Notes: a model not told the origin generated them from the sequence alone. DNA of 64,000 nt from CAZTHL01 sp964613585 (GCA_964613585.1 CAZTHL010000002.1:62001-126000), one strand, 5' to 3'. Shown: positions 49,342-58,617, counted from the stretch's first letter. Numbers and translations are program-made.

Positions 49342-50154
49342 ATGGTGCTTCCCGACATCGAACAGGTGGCCCGCATCATCGAGGCGGTGGTGGCCGAGGA
49401 GGTGATCCCCCGGTTCCGCCAGCTCGACCGGTCCGAGATTCGGACCAAGAGCGGGCCTGGCGATCTCGTGACGATCGCCGACGAGGCCTGCGAGCAACGG
49501 CTCACCAGCGCGCTCACCGAGCTTCTGCCCGGCTCAACGGTCGTCGGCGAGGAGGGCGCCGAGGCTGACCCGGCCATCCTGAAGCGGCTGCACGATTCCG
49601 GCCCAGCATGGATCATCGATCCCGTGGACGGCACGCACAACTTCGCCCATGGCATCGAGCGTTTCGCCTGCATCGTCGCCCTTTCGGTCGGTGGCCAGGT
49701 GGCGGCCGGCTGGATCCACGATCCGGTCCGTCAGGTCACCGCGATGGCCGAAGGCGGGCAGGGCGCCTCGCTGAACGGAGCGACCCTGCGGGCGGCATCC
49801 GGACGATCCGTTTCGGATCTGGTCGCCACGTTCAGCCCGCCTCGGCGCGGCGATCCGATCCGGTCGATGAGCGATCGCCTGAGCCGAGCGGTCGGCGAGC
49901 ACCTGCGCTTCGGCTGCTCCGGAACCGATTATCTTTGGCTCGCCGAAGGCCGCGCGCATGTCGCTCTCTTTGCCCAGCTGAAGCCCTGGGATCACGCCGC
50001 CGGGGTGCTGATCCATCGGGAAGCCGGTGGCTACAGCGCCCTGCTCGACGGCCGGCCCTACGCACCCACGGTGCTGGACGGTCCGATGATCGTCGCGCCG
50101 GACCCGGCAACCTGGCAGGCCGTGCGGGCGATCGTCACTCCGGAGCCCGGCTGA
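49342..50154 (+). CDS. Inositol-monophosphatase-family phosphatase
   Basis: The 270-residue protein has the Mg-dependent phosphatase signatures: VVGEEGAE, IDPVDGTHNFAHG and the C-terminal WDHAAGVLIHREAGG. Family members act on inositol phosphates, histidinol phosphate (HisN) or 3'-phosphoadenosine 5'-phosphate. Sequence alone does not choose among them, so no symbol is given. The ATG at 49342 is preceded by GGAGAGGGG; the frame upstream is not conserved. Its 3' end overlaps mazG tail to tail by 20 bp. Confidence 0.9.
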   Translation: MVLPDIEQVARIIEAVVAEEVIPRFRQLDRSEIRTKSGPGDLVTIADEACEQRLTSALTELLPGSTVVGEEGAEADPAILKRLHDSGPAWIIDPVDGTHNFAHGIERFACIVALSVGGQVAAGWIHDPVRQVTAMAEGGQGASLNGATLRAASGRSVSDLVATFSPPRRGDPIRSMSDRLSRAVGEHLRFGCSGTDYLWLAEGRAHVALFAQLKPWDHAAGVLIHREAGGYSALLDGRPYAPTVLDGPMIVAPDPATWQAVRAIVTPEPG

Positions 50155-50983
50155 CGGATGGGCTCGTCACCACTCCATCGGTCTCACCTTTGGCCTGCTG
50201 CCAGAGCCTTTCAAGCTCGGGGAGCCCGGTCTCCGCAGGGCTTCGGCCGGCCTGCGACAGGGCGGCCTCGATCCAACGGAACCGGCGCTCGAACTTGGCA
50301 TTGCCCCGGCGCAGGGCCGCCTCGGGATCAATGTCGAGCCGGCGCGCCAGGTTGACCACGCTGAACAGCAGATCGCCGACCTCGTCCTCGATCGCCGCAG
50401 CGGCCCCGGAGTCGAGCTCACGCCTGAGCTCCTCCACCTCCTCGAGGATCTTGTCCAGCACCGGCGCCGGCGCGGGCCAGTCGAAGCCGACGCGCGCGGC
50501 CCGCTTCTGCAGCTTGGCAGCCCGAAGCAGCGCGGGCAGTCCGAGCGCCACGCCGTCGAGCACGCTCGGCGCGCGGGGGGCGGCGGCGGCACGGGCGGTC
50601 CGCTCCGCCGACTTCTGGGCTTCCCAACGCTCGGTCATCTCGCGCGCGTCGCCGACCCGGGCGTCGGCGAACACATGGGGGTGACGCGCCACCATCTTGT
50701 CGGCGATGGCGTGAGCCACGGCATCGAAGGTGAACAGACCCGCTTCCTCGGCCATGCGCGCGTGGTAGACCACTTGAAGAAGCAGGTCGCCAAGCTCCTG
50801 CTGCAGGTCCCCCAGGTCTCCGCGCTCGATCGCGTCGGCCACCTCATAGGCCTCCTCGATGGTGTAGGGAGCGATCGTCTCGAAGGTCTGCTCCAGGTCC
50901 CACGGGCAGCCGCCCTCCGGGGCGCGCAGTCGCGCCATGATCGTCAGCAGACGGTCGATCCCGCGATCGTCGGTGTCGGTCAT
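50135..50983 (-). CDS. mazG: Nucleoside triphosphate pyrophosphohydrolase MazG
   Basis: MazG hydrolyses (d)NTPs to NMP and pyrophosphate and can lower ppGpp. The 282-residue protein contains two MazG repeats: the first with LRAPEGGCPWDLEQTFETIAPYTIEEAYEVADAIE and the metal EExxE/ExxD residues in LQQELGDLLLQVVYHARMAEE, the second in the C-terminal half (EEVEELRRELDSGAAAAIEDEVGDLLFSVVNLARRL). The start is 14 bp from a 14-bp tandem repeat (50996-51041). Confidence 0.95.
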   Translation of the reverse strand: MTDTDDRGIDRLLTIMARLRAPEGGCPWDLEQTFETIAPYTIEEAYEVADAIERGDLGDLQQELGDLLLQVVYHARMAEEAGLFTFDAVAHAIADKMVARHPHVFADARVGDAREMTERWEAQKSAERTARAAAAPRAPSVLDGVALGLPALLRAAKLQKRAARVGFDWPAPAPVLDKILEEVEELRRELDSGAAAAIEDEVGDLLFSVVNLARRLDIDPEAALRRGNAKFERRFRWIEAALSQAGRSPAETGLPELERLWQQAKGETDGVVTSPSVSRAPE

Positions 50984-50995
50984 GGACCAGTGTCC

Positions 50996-51041
50996 TTGGG
51001 GCCAGGGTCTTGGGGCCAGGGTCTTGGGGCCAGGGTCTTGG
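50996..51041. repeat. 14-bp tandem repeat, three copies plus part of a fourth
   Basis: The unit TTGGGGCCAGGGTC is repeated at 50996, 51010 and 51024, followed by TTGG. It lies just upstream of mazG, in the place where its promoter or leader should be. Confidence 0.9.
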
Positions 51042-51162
51042 TCACGACTGAGGATGCCACAGAACGGTAGGCGCGAAGCCGGTCGGCACGCCAGGATAAC
51101 GCCGCCGCTGCGGCATCCAACCCAATTCCGCTGAAGCTTCCGGCCGAGGACCTTCAGTCACC

Positions 51163-52143
51163 ATGCCAATTCGTTCTGCCACCCGGCGAAACCGAGATGC
51201 GCGGCCTCGCTGGCGATGGCTTCTGATCCTGGTCATCGTGGCGGCCGCCGCGCCACTCACGCTCCTTGTCTCGTGGTTTACGCGCGATCCCTCGCACGTC
51301 CTGCCGCTGCCGGCAGGGCCGCCCTCGGTCGCATCCCAGGGGCTCGAGCGCCGGGACGGGCGCATGATCGTTCATCTCCGACTGGCGGACCCGGCGGTCG
51401 GCGAGATCGGCCTCGCCGTCAGCCTGCCCGATCCGCTGCCGCCGGAGCCGTTGCCGATTGTCCTGGTGCTTGGCGGCCTGGGCCGGGGGGCGGACAACAT
51501 CAAGCCCATTGAGCGTCCGGGCGCCAACGCGGTTGTCGGCTACGACTGGCCATTGCCCATCGACGTCCCGGACGGCCTGCGGCTGCTGCCCGTGGCGCCG
51601 GAGCTCGCCGGCCAGGCATACCAAGTCCCTGGCCAGGTGGTGGCCGCGCTGGACTACCTCTCGGCGCAGCCCTGGGCCGACGGCGAGCGCGTGAGCCTGC
51701 TCGGCTTCTCCCTCGGCGCGCTGGCAACGCCTGCGGTGCAGGCTCAGGCCGATCGCGCCGGGCATGCGATCGGCTGGACCGTTCTGGCCTATGGCGGCGC
51801 CCCGATGCACCGGCTTCTCGCCGAGCACCCGATGATCGAGCCCGCCTGGTTGCGGCCGGTGCTGGGGCTGGCCGCGCGAGCCTTGCTTCGCCCCGTCGAG
51901 CCGCTTCAGCACCTGCCGTCTCTCGAGGGCTCGTTCCTGGTGCTGCACGGAACGCGGGATCGCCTGATACCGGGCTGGGCGACCGAAAACCTGCTTGAGG
52001 CAACCCCTGAACCGAGAACCGTGCGCGCGTTCGACGGAGACCACATGGGGCTGGGACCTGACCAGCGGGCCTTGCTCGCGGAGATCATGCGGGTAAGCCG
52101 AGCCTGGCTTGTGGATCAGGGAGCCGTCGGTCCACGTTTCTGA
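51163..52143 (+). CDS. Membrane-anchored alpha/beta hydrolase, substrate unknown
   Basis: The 326-residue protein starts with a basic stretch and one membrane helix (about 18-38), then an alpha/beta hydrolase domain in the periplasm. The nucleophile elbow is GFSLGA (Ser183), the acid is Asp266 in LHGTRDRLIPG and the base His294 in DGDHMG; the oxyanion loop resembles VLVLGGLGRGADN (101-112). It may be a dienelactone-hydrolase-like or lipase-like enzyme. There is no functional neighbour to indicate the substrate. The 3' end faces the repeat array. Confidence 0.85.
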   Translation: MPIRSATRRNRDARPRWRWLLILVIVAAAAPLTLLVSWFTRDPSHVLPLPAGPPSVASQGLERRDGRMIVHLRLADPAVGEIGLAVSLPDPLPPEPLPIVLVLGGLGRGADNIKPIERPGANAVVGYDWPLPIDVPDGLRLLPVAPELAGQAYQVPGQVVAALDYLSAQPWADGERVSLLGFSLGALATPAVQAQADRAGHAIGWTVLAYGGAPMHRLLAEHPMIEPAWLRPVLGLAARALLRPVEPLQHLPSLEGSFLVLHGTRDRLIPGWATENLLEATPEPRTVRAFDGDHMGLGPDQRALLAEIMRVSRAWLVDQGAVGPRF

Positions 52144-52205
52144 CACGGCCATGGCCAAGCGTTTTGTCGGATAAGATATATTATGGAAAATCATCCTGCG
52201 TTAAC

Positions 52206-52443
52206 GCCGGGCGCTTGGACATCCCATCGCGCCGGGCGCTTGGACATCCCATCGCGCCGGGCGCTTGGACATCCCATCGCGCCGNNNNNNNNNNNNNNNN
52301 NNNNNNNNNNNNNNNNNNNNNNNNNNNNNNNNNNNNNNNNNNNNNNNNNNNNNNNNNNNNNNNNNNNNNNNNNNNNNNNNNNNNCGCCGGGCGCTTGGAC
52401 ATCCCATCGCGCCGGGCGCTTGGACATCCCATCGCGCCGGGCC
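52206..52443. repeat. 25-bp tandem repeat array interrupted by an assembly gap
   Basis: The 25-bp unit starts GCCGGGCGCTTGGAC and ends ATCCCATCGC. Copies start at 52206 and 52231, and a third from 52256 runs into the N-run at 52285. After the gap the phase resumes with copies at 52386 and 52411 and a final partial GCCGGG. All visible copies are identical. GGCGC and GCGCC inside each period can pair as a small hairpin. The array fills the space between two convergent genes and ends at the stop codon of the MBL gene. Confidence 0.95.
52285..52384. other. Assembly gap of exactly 100 Ns
   Basis: A run of 100 N lies inside the 25-bp tandem array. A round 100 is the usual placeholder for a gap of unknown size, so the real array may be much longer. 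Confidence 0.97.
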
Positions 52444-53208
52444 TCAGGGATGGATGACCAGCCCGTCGAAGGCCGGCTCGACGCCGGCCGGCAGCTTGCG
52501 GCGCAGGGTCTCGTAATCGAGCGTGTGGTTCATGTGCGTCAGATAGGCGCGCTCAGGCCTGACCCGCCGGATCCAGTCGACGGCCTTGGCCACGTGGGCG
52601 TGGCTCATATGGGGCTCCTCCCGACAGGCATCGACGACCCAGACGCGAACGCCCCGCAGGGCATCGAAGGCCGCCGGGTCGAGCTCCGAGACGTCCGTCG
52701 AATAGGCGAAGCGATCGAAGCGGAAGCCGAGTGAGACGCCTTTGCCATGGCGCTGGAGAAACGGCCGGACCAGGACATCGCCCACCTCGAACGGTCCGTC
52801 GATCCGGCTGAGCCGGAGGATCGGCTTGTACAGGCCGCGGTCGACATCGACCGTGTCGACGGCATAGCCGAAGCGCCGCTCCAGGCTGGCCGCGGTCGGC
52901 TCGTCGGCGAATGCGGCGATCGGGCCCTGCTGCCGATAGGTCAGAGGCCGCAGATCGTCGAGCCCATGGATATGGTCGGCATGGTCGTGGGTGAAGAGAA
53001 CGGCGTCGAGACGCCTGACGCCGGCATCGAGCAGCTGCTGGCGGCAGTCCGGCGTCGTGTCGACGAGGATCCTGGCGCGCTCCGTCTCGATCAGCACGGA
53101 GGGGCGCCGGCGCCGGTTGCGCGGGTTCTCGGGGTCGCATTGGCCCCAGACATTGCCGACGAGCGGCACACCCAGCGAGCCGCCGCAGCCCAGGATGCTT
53201 ACCCGCAT
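52444..53208 (-). CDS. PhnP-like metallo-beta-lactamase-fold hydrolase
   Basis: The 254-residue protein starts RVSILGCGGSLGVPLVGNVWGQCDP, the opening of the PhnP/Tat-D-associated MBL group, and has the metal motif THDHADHIHGLDDL (His74, His76, Asp78, His79). Further ligands are likely in YSTDVSEL and the His pair THMNHTLDY. It is probably a phosphodiesterase acting on cyclic phosphates, but the substrate is unknown. It ends the minus-strand run metG-tatD-MBL, 15 bp after tatD, an arrangement common in alphaproteobacteria. Confidence 0.92.
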   Translation of the reverse strand: MRVSILGCGGSLGVPLVGNVWGQCDPENPRNRRRRPSVLIETERARILVDTTPDCRQQLLDAGVRRLDAVLFTHDHADHIHGLDDLRPLTYRQQGPIAAFADEPTAASLERRFGYAVDTVDVDRGLYKPILRLSRIDGPFEVGDVLVRPFLQRHGKGVSLGFRFDRFAYSTDVSELDPAAFDALRGVRVWVVDACREEPHMSHAHVAKAVDWIRRVRPERAYLTHMNHTLDYETLRRKLPAGVEPAFDGLVIHP

Positions 53209-53223
53209 GGCCTTCGCCCGGTC

Positions 53224-54027
53224 CTAGGGCCCGGCCGAGGCCGGCTGCGGCACCTTGCTGAACAGGCGGAAGAAGTTCGCCGTGGTCTGCCGGGCCAAGG
53301 CGTCGATGGTCATCCCCTTGACCTCGGCAAGCCGGGCGGCCGTGTGTGTCACCAGGGCCGGCTCGTTTCGCTTGCCCCGCCTGGGCACCGGCGCGAGGTA
53401 CGGCGCATCGGTCTCCACCAGGAGCCGGTCCAGGGGCACGTCCCGGGCGATCTCGCGCAACTCTTCGGATCGATTGAACGTGAGAATCCCGGAGAAGGAG
53501 ATGTAGAAGCCGAGAGCCAGAGCGTCCTCAGCAAGCTGGCGGCCGCTGCTGAAGCAGTGCATCACCCCGCGGACCGGCGGGCGGCCACCCTCACCCGCCG
53601 CCTCCTCCCGCAGGATGCGCGTCGTGTCGGCGTCCGCCTCCCGGGTATGGACGACCAGCGGCAGGCCGGTCTCGCGCGCGGCGCGGACATGGATTCGGAA
53701 GCTGTCCTGCTGGGCCGGTCGCGGGCTGCGGTCGTAGTGGTAGTCCAGGCCGCATTCGCCGATCGCCGCGAGCTTTGGATGATCGGCGAGGCCGGTGAGC
53801 GTGTCGACCCCCACCTCCTCCGTCGCGGCATCGTGGGGATGGAGCCCGCAGGCGCAGAACACGTCCGGGAAGCGCTCGGCGATGGCCAGCGAGGCGGCGA
53901 GGCGGCTGGGCCGCGTGCAAACGGTGACCATGCGAACGATGCCGGCTTGGCGCGCCCGTCCGACCACCTCTTCAAGGTCGCCCTCGAAGTCCGGAAAGTC
54001 CAGATGGCAATGGCTGTCGACCAGCAT
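53224..54027 (-). CDS. tatD: TatD-family metal-dependent hydrolase/DNase
   Basis: The 267-residue TIM-barrel protein has the metal ligands DSHCHLD at residue 4, the Glu in AIGECGLDYHYD, the His in VVHTREAD and CFSSG, and the Asp in VETDAPYLAP. TatD proteins show 3'-5' exonuclease or D-aminoacyl-tRNA deacylase-like activities; the exact role varies. The start overlaps the metG stop by one base. Confidence 0.94.
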   Translation of the reverse strand: MLVDSHCHLDFPDFEGDLEEVVGRARQAGIVRMVTVCTRPSRLAASLAIAERFPDVFCACGLHPHDAATEEVGVDTLTGLADHPKLAAIGECGLDYHYDRSPRPAQQDSFRIHVRAARETGLPLVVHTREADADTTRILREEAAGEGGRPPVRGVMHCFSSGRQLAEDALALGFYISFSGILTFNRSEELREIARDVPLDRLLVETDAPYLAPVPRRGKRNEPALVTHTAARLAEVKGMTIDALARQTTANFFRLFSKVPQPASAGP

Positions 54028-55586
54028 CAGGCCTGCGTGCCCTCCTCGCCCTCGACATGGCGCGGAAACAGGCCTTGCGGCGGCGGCAGGCCCGTGCCCG
54101 GCACCAGGGCCGGCTCGGCTCCCAGATCGGCGAAGCGTCGCCGGTCCGCAGGAACGGCGAGCTGGTCGAGCAGCCGCGCCATGCTGTCCGGCATCACCGG
54201 CTGGATCAGGATCGCCAGGCGCCGCAGCGCCTCCAGGAGGCAGAACAGCACGGTCGCCATGCGCTCGGGATCGCTCCTGCGCAGCACCCAGGGCGCCTGC
54301 TCGTCGATGTAGCGATTGGCGTCGCCGATCACCGACCAGATCGTCTCGAGCGCGCGGTGAAAGGCCAGCCCCTCGAAAGCCGGACGGACCTCGTCCAGCA
54401 GCGCCGTCGCCCGACTGAGCAGCGTCCGGTCCGCGGGATCGAGGACGCCGGGCTCCGGCACCGCTCCGCCGGCGTGCCGCGCGACGAAGGAAAGAACCCG
54501 CTGGGCCAGATTGCCGAGATCGTTGGCCAGATCGCCGTTGATGCGACCGACCATGGCCTCGTGGCTGATGTAGCCGTCGCTGCCGAACGGCACCTCCCGC
54601 AGCAGGAAGTAACGGCTCTGGTCGAGTCCGTAGGTCTGCTTGAGCGCATCGGGCGCGATGACGTTGCCGAGCGACTTCGACATCTTCTCCCCACGGTTCA
54701 GCAGCCAGCCATGGGCGAACACTTGGCGCGGCGGCTCAAGGCCGGCCGCCATCAGGAAGGCAGGCCAGTACACCGCGTGAAAGCGGAGGATGTCTTTGCC
54801 GACCACATGGACGTCCGCCGGCCAGAAGCGGCGGAAGCCGTCGCTGTCCGTGTCCGGATAGCCGATGGCCGTCAGGTAGTTGGTCAAGGCATCCAGCCAC
54901 ACGTACATGATGTGGGCCTCGTCGCCGGGCACCGGCACGCCCCAGTCGAAGCTGGTCCGGCTGATCGAGAGGTCCTTGAGCCCGGAGCGCACGAAGCTGA
55001 CCACCTCGTTGCGCCGGGTCTCCGGCAGGATGAAGTCCGGTCGCTCCTCGTAGAAGGCCAGCAGCCGTTCCTGCCAGGCGGACAGCCGGAAGAAGTAGCT
55101 CGGCTCCTCGACCCACTCCACGGTGGCTCCGCTCGGGGCGACGCGCTGCCCGTCGCGCTCGGCCAGCTCGTTCTCGCCGTAGAAGGCCTCGTCCCGGACC
55201 GAGTACCACCCGGCATACTTGCCGAGGTAGATGTGCCCGTGGCTCGCGATCGCCTGCCAGATCGCCTGGCACGCCCGCACATGCCGCGGCTCCGGGGGGC
55301 GGATGAAGTCGTCGTTGCTGTAGTTCATCACGCGCGCCAGCGCGCGGAAGTTCTCGCTGACCCGATCGGTGAAGGGGCCCGGCGCCTCGCCCGCCTTCTC
55401 GGCGGACTTCTGCACCTTTTGGCCGTGCTCGTCGGTGCCGGTCAGGAACATCACGTCCCGGCCGTCGAGCCGCATGAAACGGGCCACCACATCGCACGCC
55501 AGGGTCGTGTAGGCATGGCCGATATGCGGCCGGTCGTTCACGTAGTAGATCGGCGTGGTGATGTAATAGCAGCCGGCTTGCGACAT
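54027..55586 (-). CDS. metG: Methionine--tRNA ligase
   Basis: The 519-residue class I synthetase has PIYYVNDRPHIGHAYTTLACDV (HIGH-type), EHGQKVQKSAE, AWLDALTNYLTAIGYP-type residues and KMSKSLGN. The connective region GWYSVRDEAFYGENEL has no Cys knuckle, matching the zinc-free one-knuckle type. There is no C-terminal tRNA-binding (EMAP-like) domain, which is separate or absent here. The gene lies between holB and tatD in the conserved tmk-holB-metG-tatD order. Confidence 0.97.
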   Translation of the reverse strand: MSQAGCYYITTPIYYVNDRPHIGHAYTTLACDVVARFMRLDGRDVMFLTGTDEHGQKVQKSAEKAGEAPGPFTDRVSENFRALARVMNYSNDDFIRPPEPRHVRACQAIWQAIASHGHIYLGKYAGWYSVRDEAFYGENELAERDGQRVAPSGATVEWVEEPSYFFRLSAWQERLLAFYEERPDFILPETRRNEVVSFVRSGLKDLSISRTSFDWGVPVPGDEAHIMYVWLDALTNYLTAIGYPDTDSDGFRRFWPADVHVVGKDILRFHAVYWPAFLMAAGLEPPRQVFAHGWLLNRGEKMSKSLGNVIAPDALKQTYGLDQSRYFLLREVPFGSDGYISHEAMVGRINGDLANDLGNLAQRVLSFVARHAGGAVPEPGVLDPADRTLLSRATALLDEVRPAFEGLAFHRALETIWSVIGDANRYIDEQAPWVLRRSDPERMATVLFCLLEALRRLAILIQPVMPDSMARLLDQLAVPADRRRFADLGAEPALVPGTGLPPPQGLFPRHVEGEEGTQA

Positions 55587-55634
55587 GCTCGTCGGTCCTT
55601 GCCCGTGCCTGAGATCCGATGCGGCCGGTCGAGG

Positions 55635-56684
55635 CTAGGCCGCGGCCGCGCCCACCTCAAGGAAGGCGCGCACCATCACCTGCTTGTGGTCGAGATTAGC
55701 GCCGTCGGCGCGTCGGAACAGTTCGGCCACCTTGTCCCATACCGCGAGCCACCGTTCAAGCGGGGCCCCCTGCCCCAGCCGCCGCATCAGCGCCGCCTCC
55801 CCGGCCACCACCTCCGCCGGGACCTGGTGGCGCGCCCGGGATCGCACCAGCCGTGCCAGCCACCACAGCAGGAGTTCGGCGGCCCGGCGGTAGGCACGGT
55901 CGGCGGCCGACGGCCCCAGCCGCTCGGCGAGCTGGTGCAGGTGCTCGAGATCGAGCGCCGGCAGCGAGCCGAGCAGGCCGACCAGCTCGCGGTACAGCTC
56001 CAGGCCACCCACCTCCGCGAGCTCGGCGGCCCGGCCGAGGCTGCCGTCGGCCAGCCGGGCCAGCGCCGTGCGATCGGCCTCCGCGAGGTCCGGAAAATGA
56101 CGGGCCAGGGCGTCCGCCAGCACGTCCTCGGGGAGGGGCGCCAGCGCCAGGGATCGGCACCGTGAGCGGATCGTCGGCAGCAGGCGGCCCGGATTGCTGG
56201 AGACGAGCAGGAGCAGGGCGGCGGGCGGCGGCTCCTCAAGCACCTTGAGGATCGCGTTGGCGCTGTTGCGGTTCATCCGCTCGGCCTCGTCCACGACCAC
56301 CACACGCCAACCCCCTTCCGCCGGGGTGAGGTGCAGGAAGGGCGCGATGCGCCGCACGGCATCGATCGGCACCTCGCTGGCGAGGCGCTTCTTCTCCTCG
56401 TCGTACGGACGCGCCACCGTCAGCAGGTCGGCATGGCTGCCGGCCGCCACACGCCGGAACGTCGGATGCCCCGGATCGATGGCGAGCGGAGCCTCGGTCC
56501 GGGCAGGACAGCCGGCGAGCACGAAGCGGGCGAAGCGGAACGCCAGGGTGGCCTTGCCGATCCCCTGAGGCCCGCCGATCAGCCAGGCATGCGGCAGGCG
56601 GCCGGAGCGCGCCGCCCGCTCGAGGGTGGTCGCGCCCTGGCGATGACCGATCAGCTCCGGATTGGCGCGCGGTTCAGGCAGCAC
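55635..56684 (-). CDS. holB: DNA polymerase III subunit delta'
   Basis: HolB is part of the clamp-loader complex. The 349-residue AAA+ protein has GHRQGATTLERAARSGRLPHAWLIGGPQGIGKATLAFRFARFVLAG, with a P-loop variant, and VVVDEAERMNRNSANAILKVLEEPPPAALLLLVSSNPGRLLPTIRSRC, which contains the sensor-1 region and the Arg finger (SRC). The zinc-binding Cys set of tau is absent, as expected for delta'. tmk lies 15 bp upstream. Confidence 0.95.
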   Translation of the reverse strand: MLPEPRANPELIGHRQGATTLERAARSGRLPHAWLIGGPQGIGKATLAFRFARFVLAGCPARTEAPLAIDPGHPTFRRVAAGSHADLLTVARPYDEEKKRLASEVPIDAVRRIAPFLHLTPAEGGWRVVVVDEAERMNRNSANAILKVLEEPPPAALLLLVSSNPGRLLPTIRSRCRSLALAPLPEDVLADALARHFPDLAEADRTALARLADGSLGRAAELAEVGGLELYRELVGLLGSLPALDLEHLHQLAERLGPSAADRAYRRAAELLLWWLARLVRSRARHQVPAEVVAGEAALMRRLGQGAPLERWLAVWDKVAELFRRADGANLDHKQVMVRAFLEVGAAAA

Positions 56685-56699
56685 GGGACGCCATCCGGA

Positions 56700-57332
56700 T
56701 CAGGCGGAACCGATCCGGTCCATGAGGGTGGCGAGGACGGCGGCGGCCACCGTGTCCTCGGCCGGGCCGGCGTCGATGACGGCGCAGCGTTCGGGCTCCC
56801 GCCGCGCGATCTCCAGGAAGCCGGCGCGCACGCGCTCGTGGAACCTCGGATCCATGCGCTCGTACCGGCTCTCCGACCCTGGGCGCCGGGTTGCCCGGTG
56901 CAGGCCCTCGGCCGCCGGCAGGTCCAGGATCAGCGTGACATCCGGCCGCAGCGTGCCGAGCGCCAGGCGGTGCAGCGCGGCCACCGGGTCCGGGCCGAGC
57001 CGCTGACCATAGCCCTGATAGGCCATGGTGCTGTCGGAGAACCGATCCGACACCACCCAATCGCCGCGCTCGAGGGCGGGCCCGACCGTCCTCTCGACAT
57101 GGTCGCGCCGAGCGGCTACGTGCAGAAGGCATTCGGTCAGGGCATCCCAACGCTGCGGCTCCCCTTCGACCAGGAGCGCCCGGATCGCCTCGGCGCCCGG
57201 GGCGCCGCCCGGCTCGCGCGTCAGCAGCACCGGGTGGCCCCGGTCGCGCAGCGCCTGGGCCAGCCGGCGCGCTTGGGTCGACTTGCCGCACCCCTCACCG
57301 CCTTCAAGCGTGATCAAGCGGCCGCGCGTCAT
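56700..57332 (-). CDS. tmk: Thymidylate kinase
   Basis: It phosphorylates dTMP to dTDP. The 210-residue protein has the P-loop LEGGEGCGKSTQARRL, the DRF motif in VVSDRFSDSTMAYQGYG, and the LID-region LDLPAAEGLHRATRRPG, with Arg residues as in bacterial type II enzymes. The start is 19 bp after the D,D-carboxypeptidase stop. Confidence 0.96.
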   Translation of the reverse strand: MTRGRLITLEGGEGCGKSTQARRLAQALRDRGHPVLLTREPGGAPGAEAIRALLVEGEPQRWDALTECLLHVAARRDHVERTVGPALERGDWVVSDRFSDSTMAYQGYGQRLGPDPVAALHRLALGTLRPDVTLILDLPAAEGLHRATRRPGSESRYERMDPRFHERVRAGFLEIARREPERCAVIDAGPAEDTVAAAVLATLMDRIGSA

Positions 57333-57351
57333 CGGCCGGTGTCGTGCGGGC

Positions 57352-58518
57352 TCACTGAAACAGCCGAAGGATCATGTGGCCGGCGCTGCTGGTGACCCGC
57401 CCGAGAAAGCCCTGGCGGCGCACCTCGGCGCCGGCGACGAGCGGCAGCTGCCGAACCGGGCTTCCGGCGATGGCGACGACCAGGGTGGCCACCGGCTCGC
57501 CGGCGGCGATGGGCGCCGGCAGCGGCTCCTCGACCCGGACCGCGACCGACATCGCCTCGCGCTCCGCGAACGGCACCGTGACGGCCACGGCCTGCGCCGG
57601 CACCAGGGGCACCGCCGAGGGGCTGCCGAGCCAGGCCTCGGCCGTCTCGACCAGTTCCCCGGCCTCGAACAGCGGAACCACCTCGAACTCGCGGAAGCCC
57701 CATTCCATCAGGCGGTTGGCCTCCTCGGCGCGGGCCGACTCGCTGGGCAGACCGTTGATCACCAGGACGAGCCGGCGCCCGTCGCGCTCTGCCGAGGCCA
57801 TCAGGCCGTAGCCCGAGGCCTCGGTGTGCCCGGTCTTCAGGCCGTCGGCGCCGATGTCGCGGTAGAGCAGCGGGTTGCGGTTGCGCTGCGTGATCGGACG
57901 GCCTGTGGTCACGTCGGTACCGTAGGTGAACTCCTTCTCGGAATAATAATGGTAATACTCCGGGAATTCCCGGATCAGCGCCTCGGCCAAGGTCGCCAGA
58001 TCGCGCGCCGTCGAGAAATGCTGCGGATCGGGCCATCCGGTGGCGTTGGTGAAGTTGCTGGCGGTCATGCCGAGCTCACGCGCGCGCTCGGTCATGCGGC
58101 GCCCGAACTCGGTCTCGCTGCCGGCCAGACCTTCGGCCAGCACGATCGAGGCGTCGTTGCCCGACTGCACGATAACGCCGCGGGTCAGGTCCTCGACACT
58201 GACGGTATCGCCGACCTCGACGAACATCTTCGAGCCGCCCTTCCGCCAGGCGCGCTCGCTCACCGGAAGACGGTCGTCGAGCGACAGGCGCCCCTCGCGC
58301 AGTGCATCGAAGACCAGGAACATGGTCATGACCTTGCTCATGGACGCCGTGGCCATCCGCTCGTCCGCGTTCTTCTCGAACAACACGGTGTCGGTGGTAG
58401 TGTCGATGAGGATGGCCTGCTGCGCCCGGGTGTCGATGGAGGTCGCCGCCGCGCCCGACGGCACGGCGACGACGCCGACGAGCAGCAGCCACGCGGCGAG
58501 GCGGATCAGGCGGCGCAT
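57352..58518 (-). CDS. dac: D-alanyl-D-alanine carboxypeptidase (penicillin-binding protein 5/6 family)
   Basis: This enzyme trims the pentapeptide stems of peptidoglycan. The 388-residue protein has a signal peptide (MRRLIRLAAWLLLVGVVAVPSGAAA), SxxK in TASMSKVMTMFLV, SxN in VQSGNDASIVLAEG and KTG in GLKTGHTEASGYG, then a PBP5_C-like beta domain. The C-terminal end LRLFQ may be an amphipathic membrane anchor. A rlpA-dac-tmk order is typical of alphaproteobacteria. Confidence 0.95.
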   Translation of the reverse strand: MRRLIRLAAWLLLVGVVAVPSGAAATSIDTRAQQAILIDTTTDTVLFEKNADERMATASMSKVMTMFLVFDALREGRLSLDDRLPVSERAWRKGGSKMFVEVGDTVSVEDLTRGVIVQSGNDASIVLAEGLAGSETEFGRRMTERARELGMTASNFTNATGWPDPQHFSTARDLATLAEALIREFPEYYHYYSEKEFTYGTDVTTGRPITQRNRNPLLYRDIGADGLKTGHTEASGYGLMASAERDGRRLVLVINGLPSESARAEEANRLMEWGFREFEVVPLFEAGELVETAEAWLGSPSAVPLVPAQAVAVTVPFAEREAMSVAVRVEEPLPAPIAAGEPVATLVVAIAGSPVRQLPLVAGAEVRRQGFLGRVTSSAGHMILRLFQ

Positions 58519-58617
58519 GGGACCGGCGGCTCCCTTCCGGTGGTTCGGGGTGTCACGGATCGTGCTTCACGGCTACATCCGAGTCGGTGGCGAAAATTCG
58601 GCACGCGCACCCTTCGG

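Noticed and set aside
52206..52443. CRISPR-like array
   Set aside because: The 25-bp units are directly head to tail with no unique spacers, and no cas gene is nearby. It is a simple tandem repeat.
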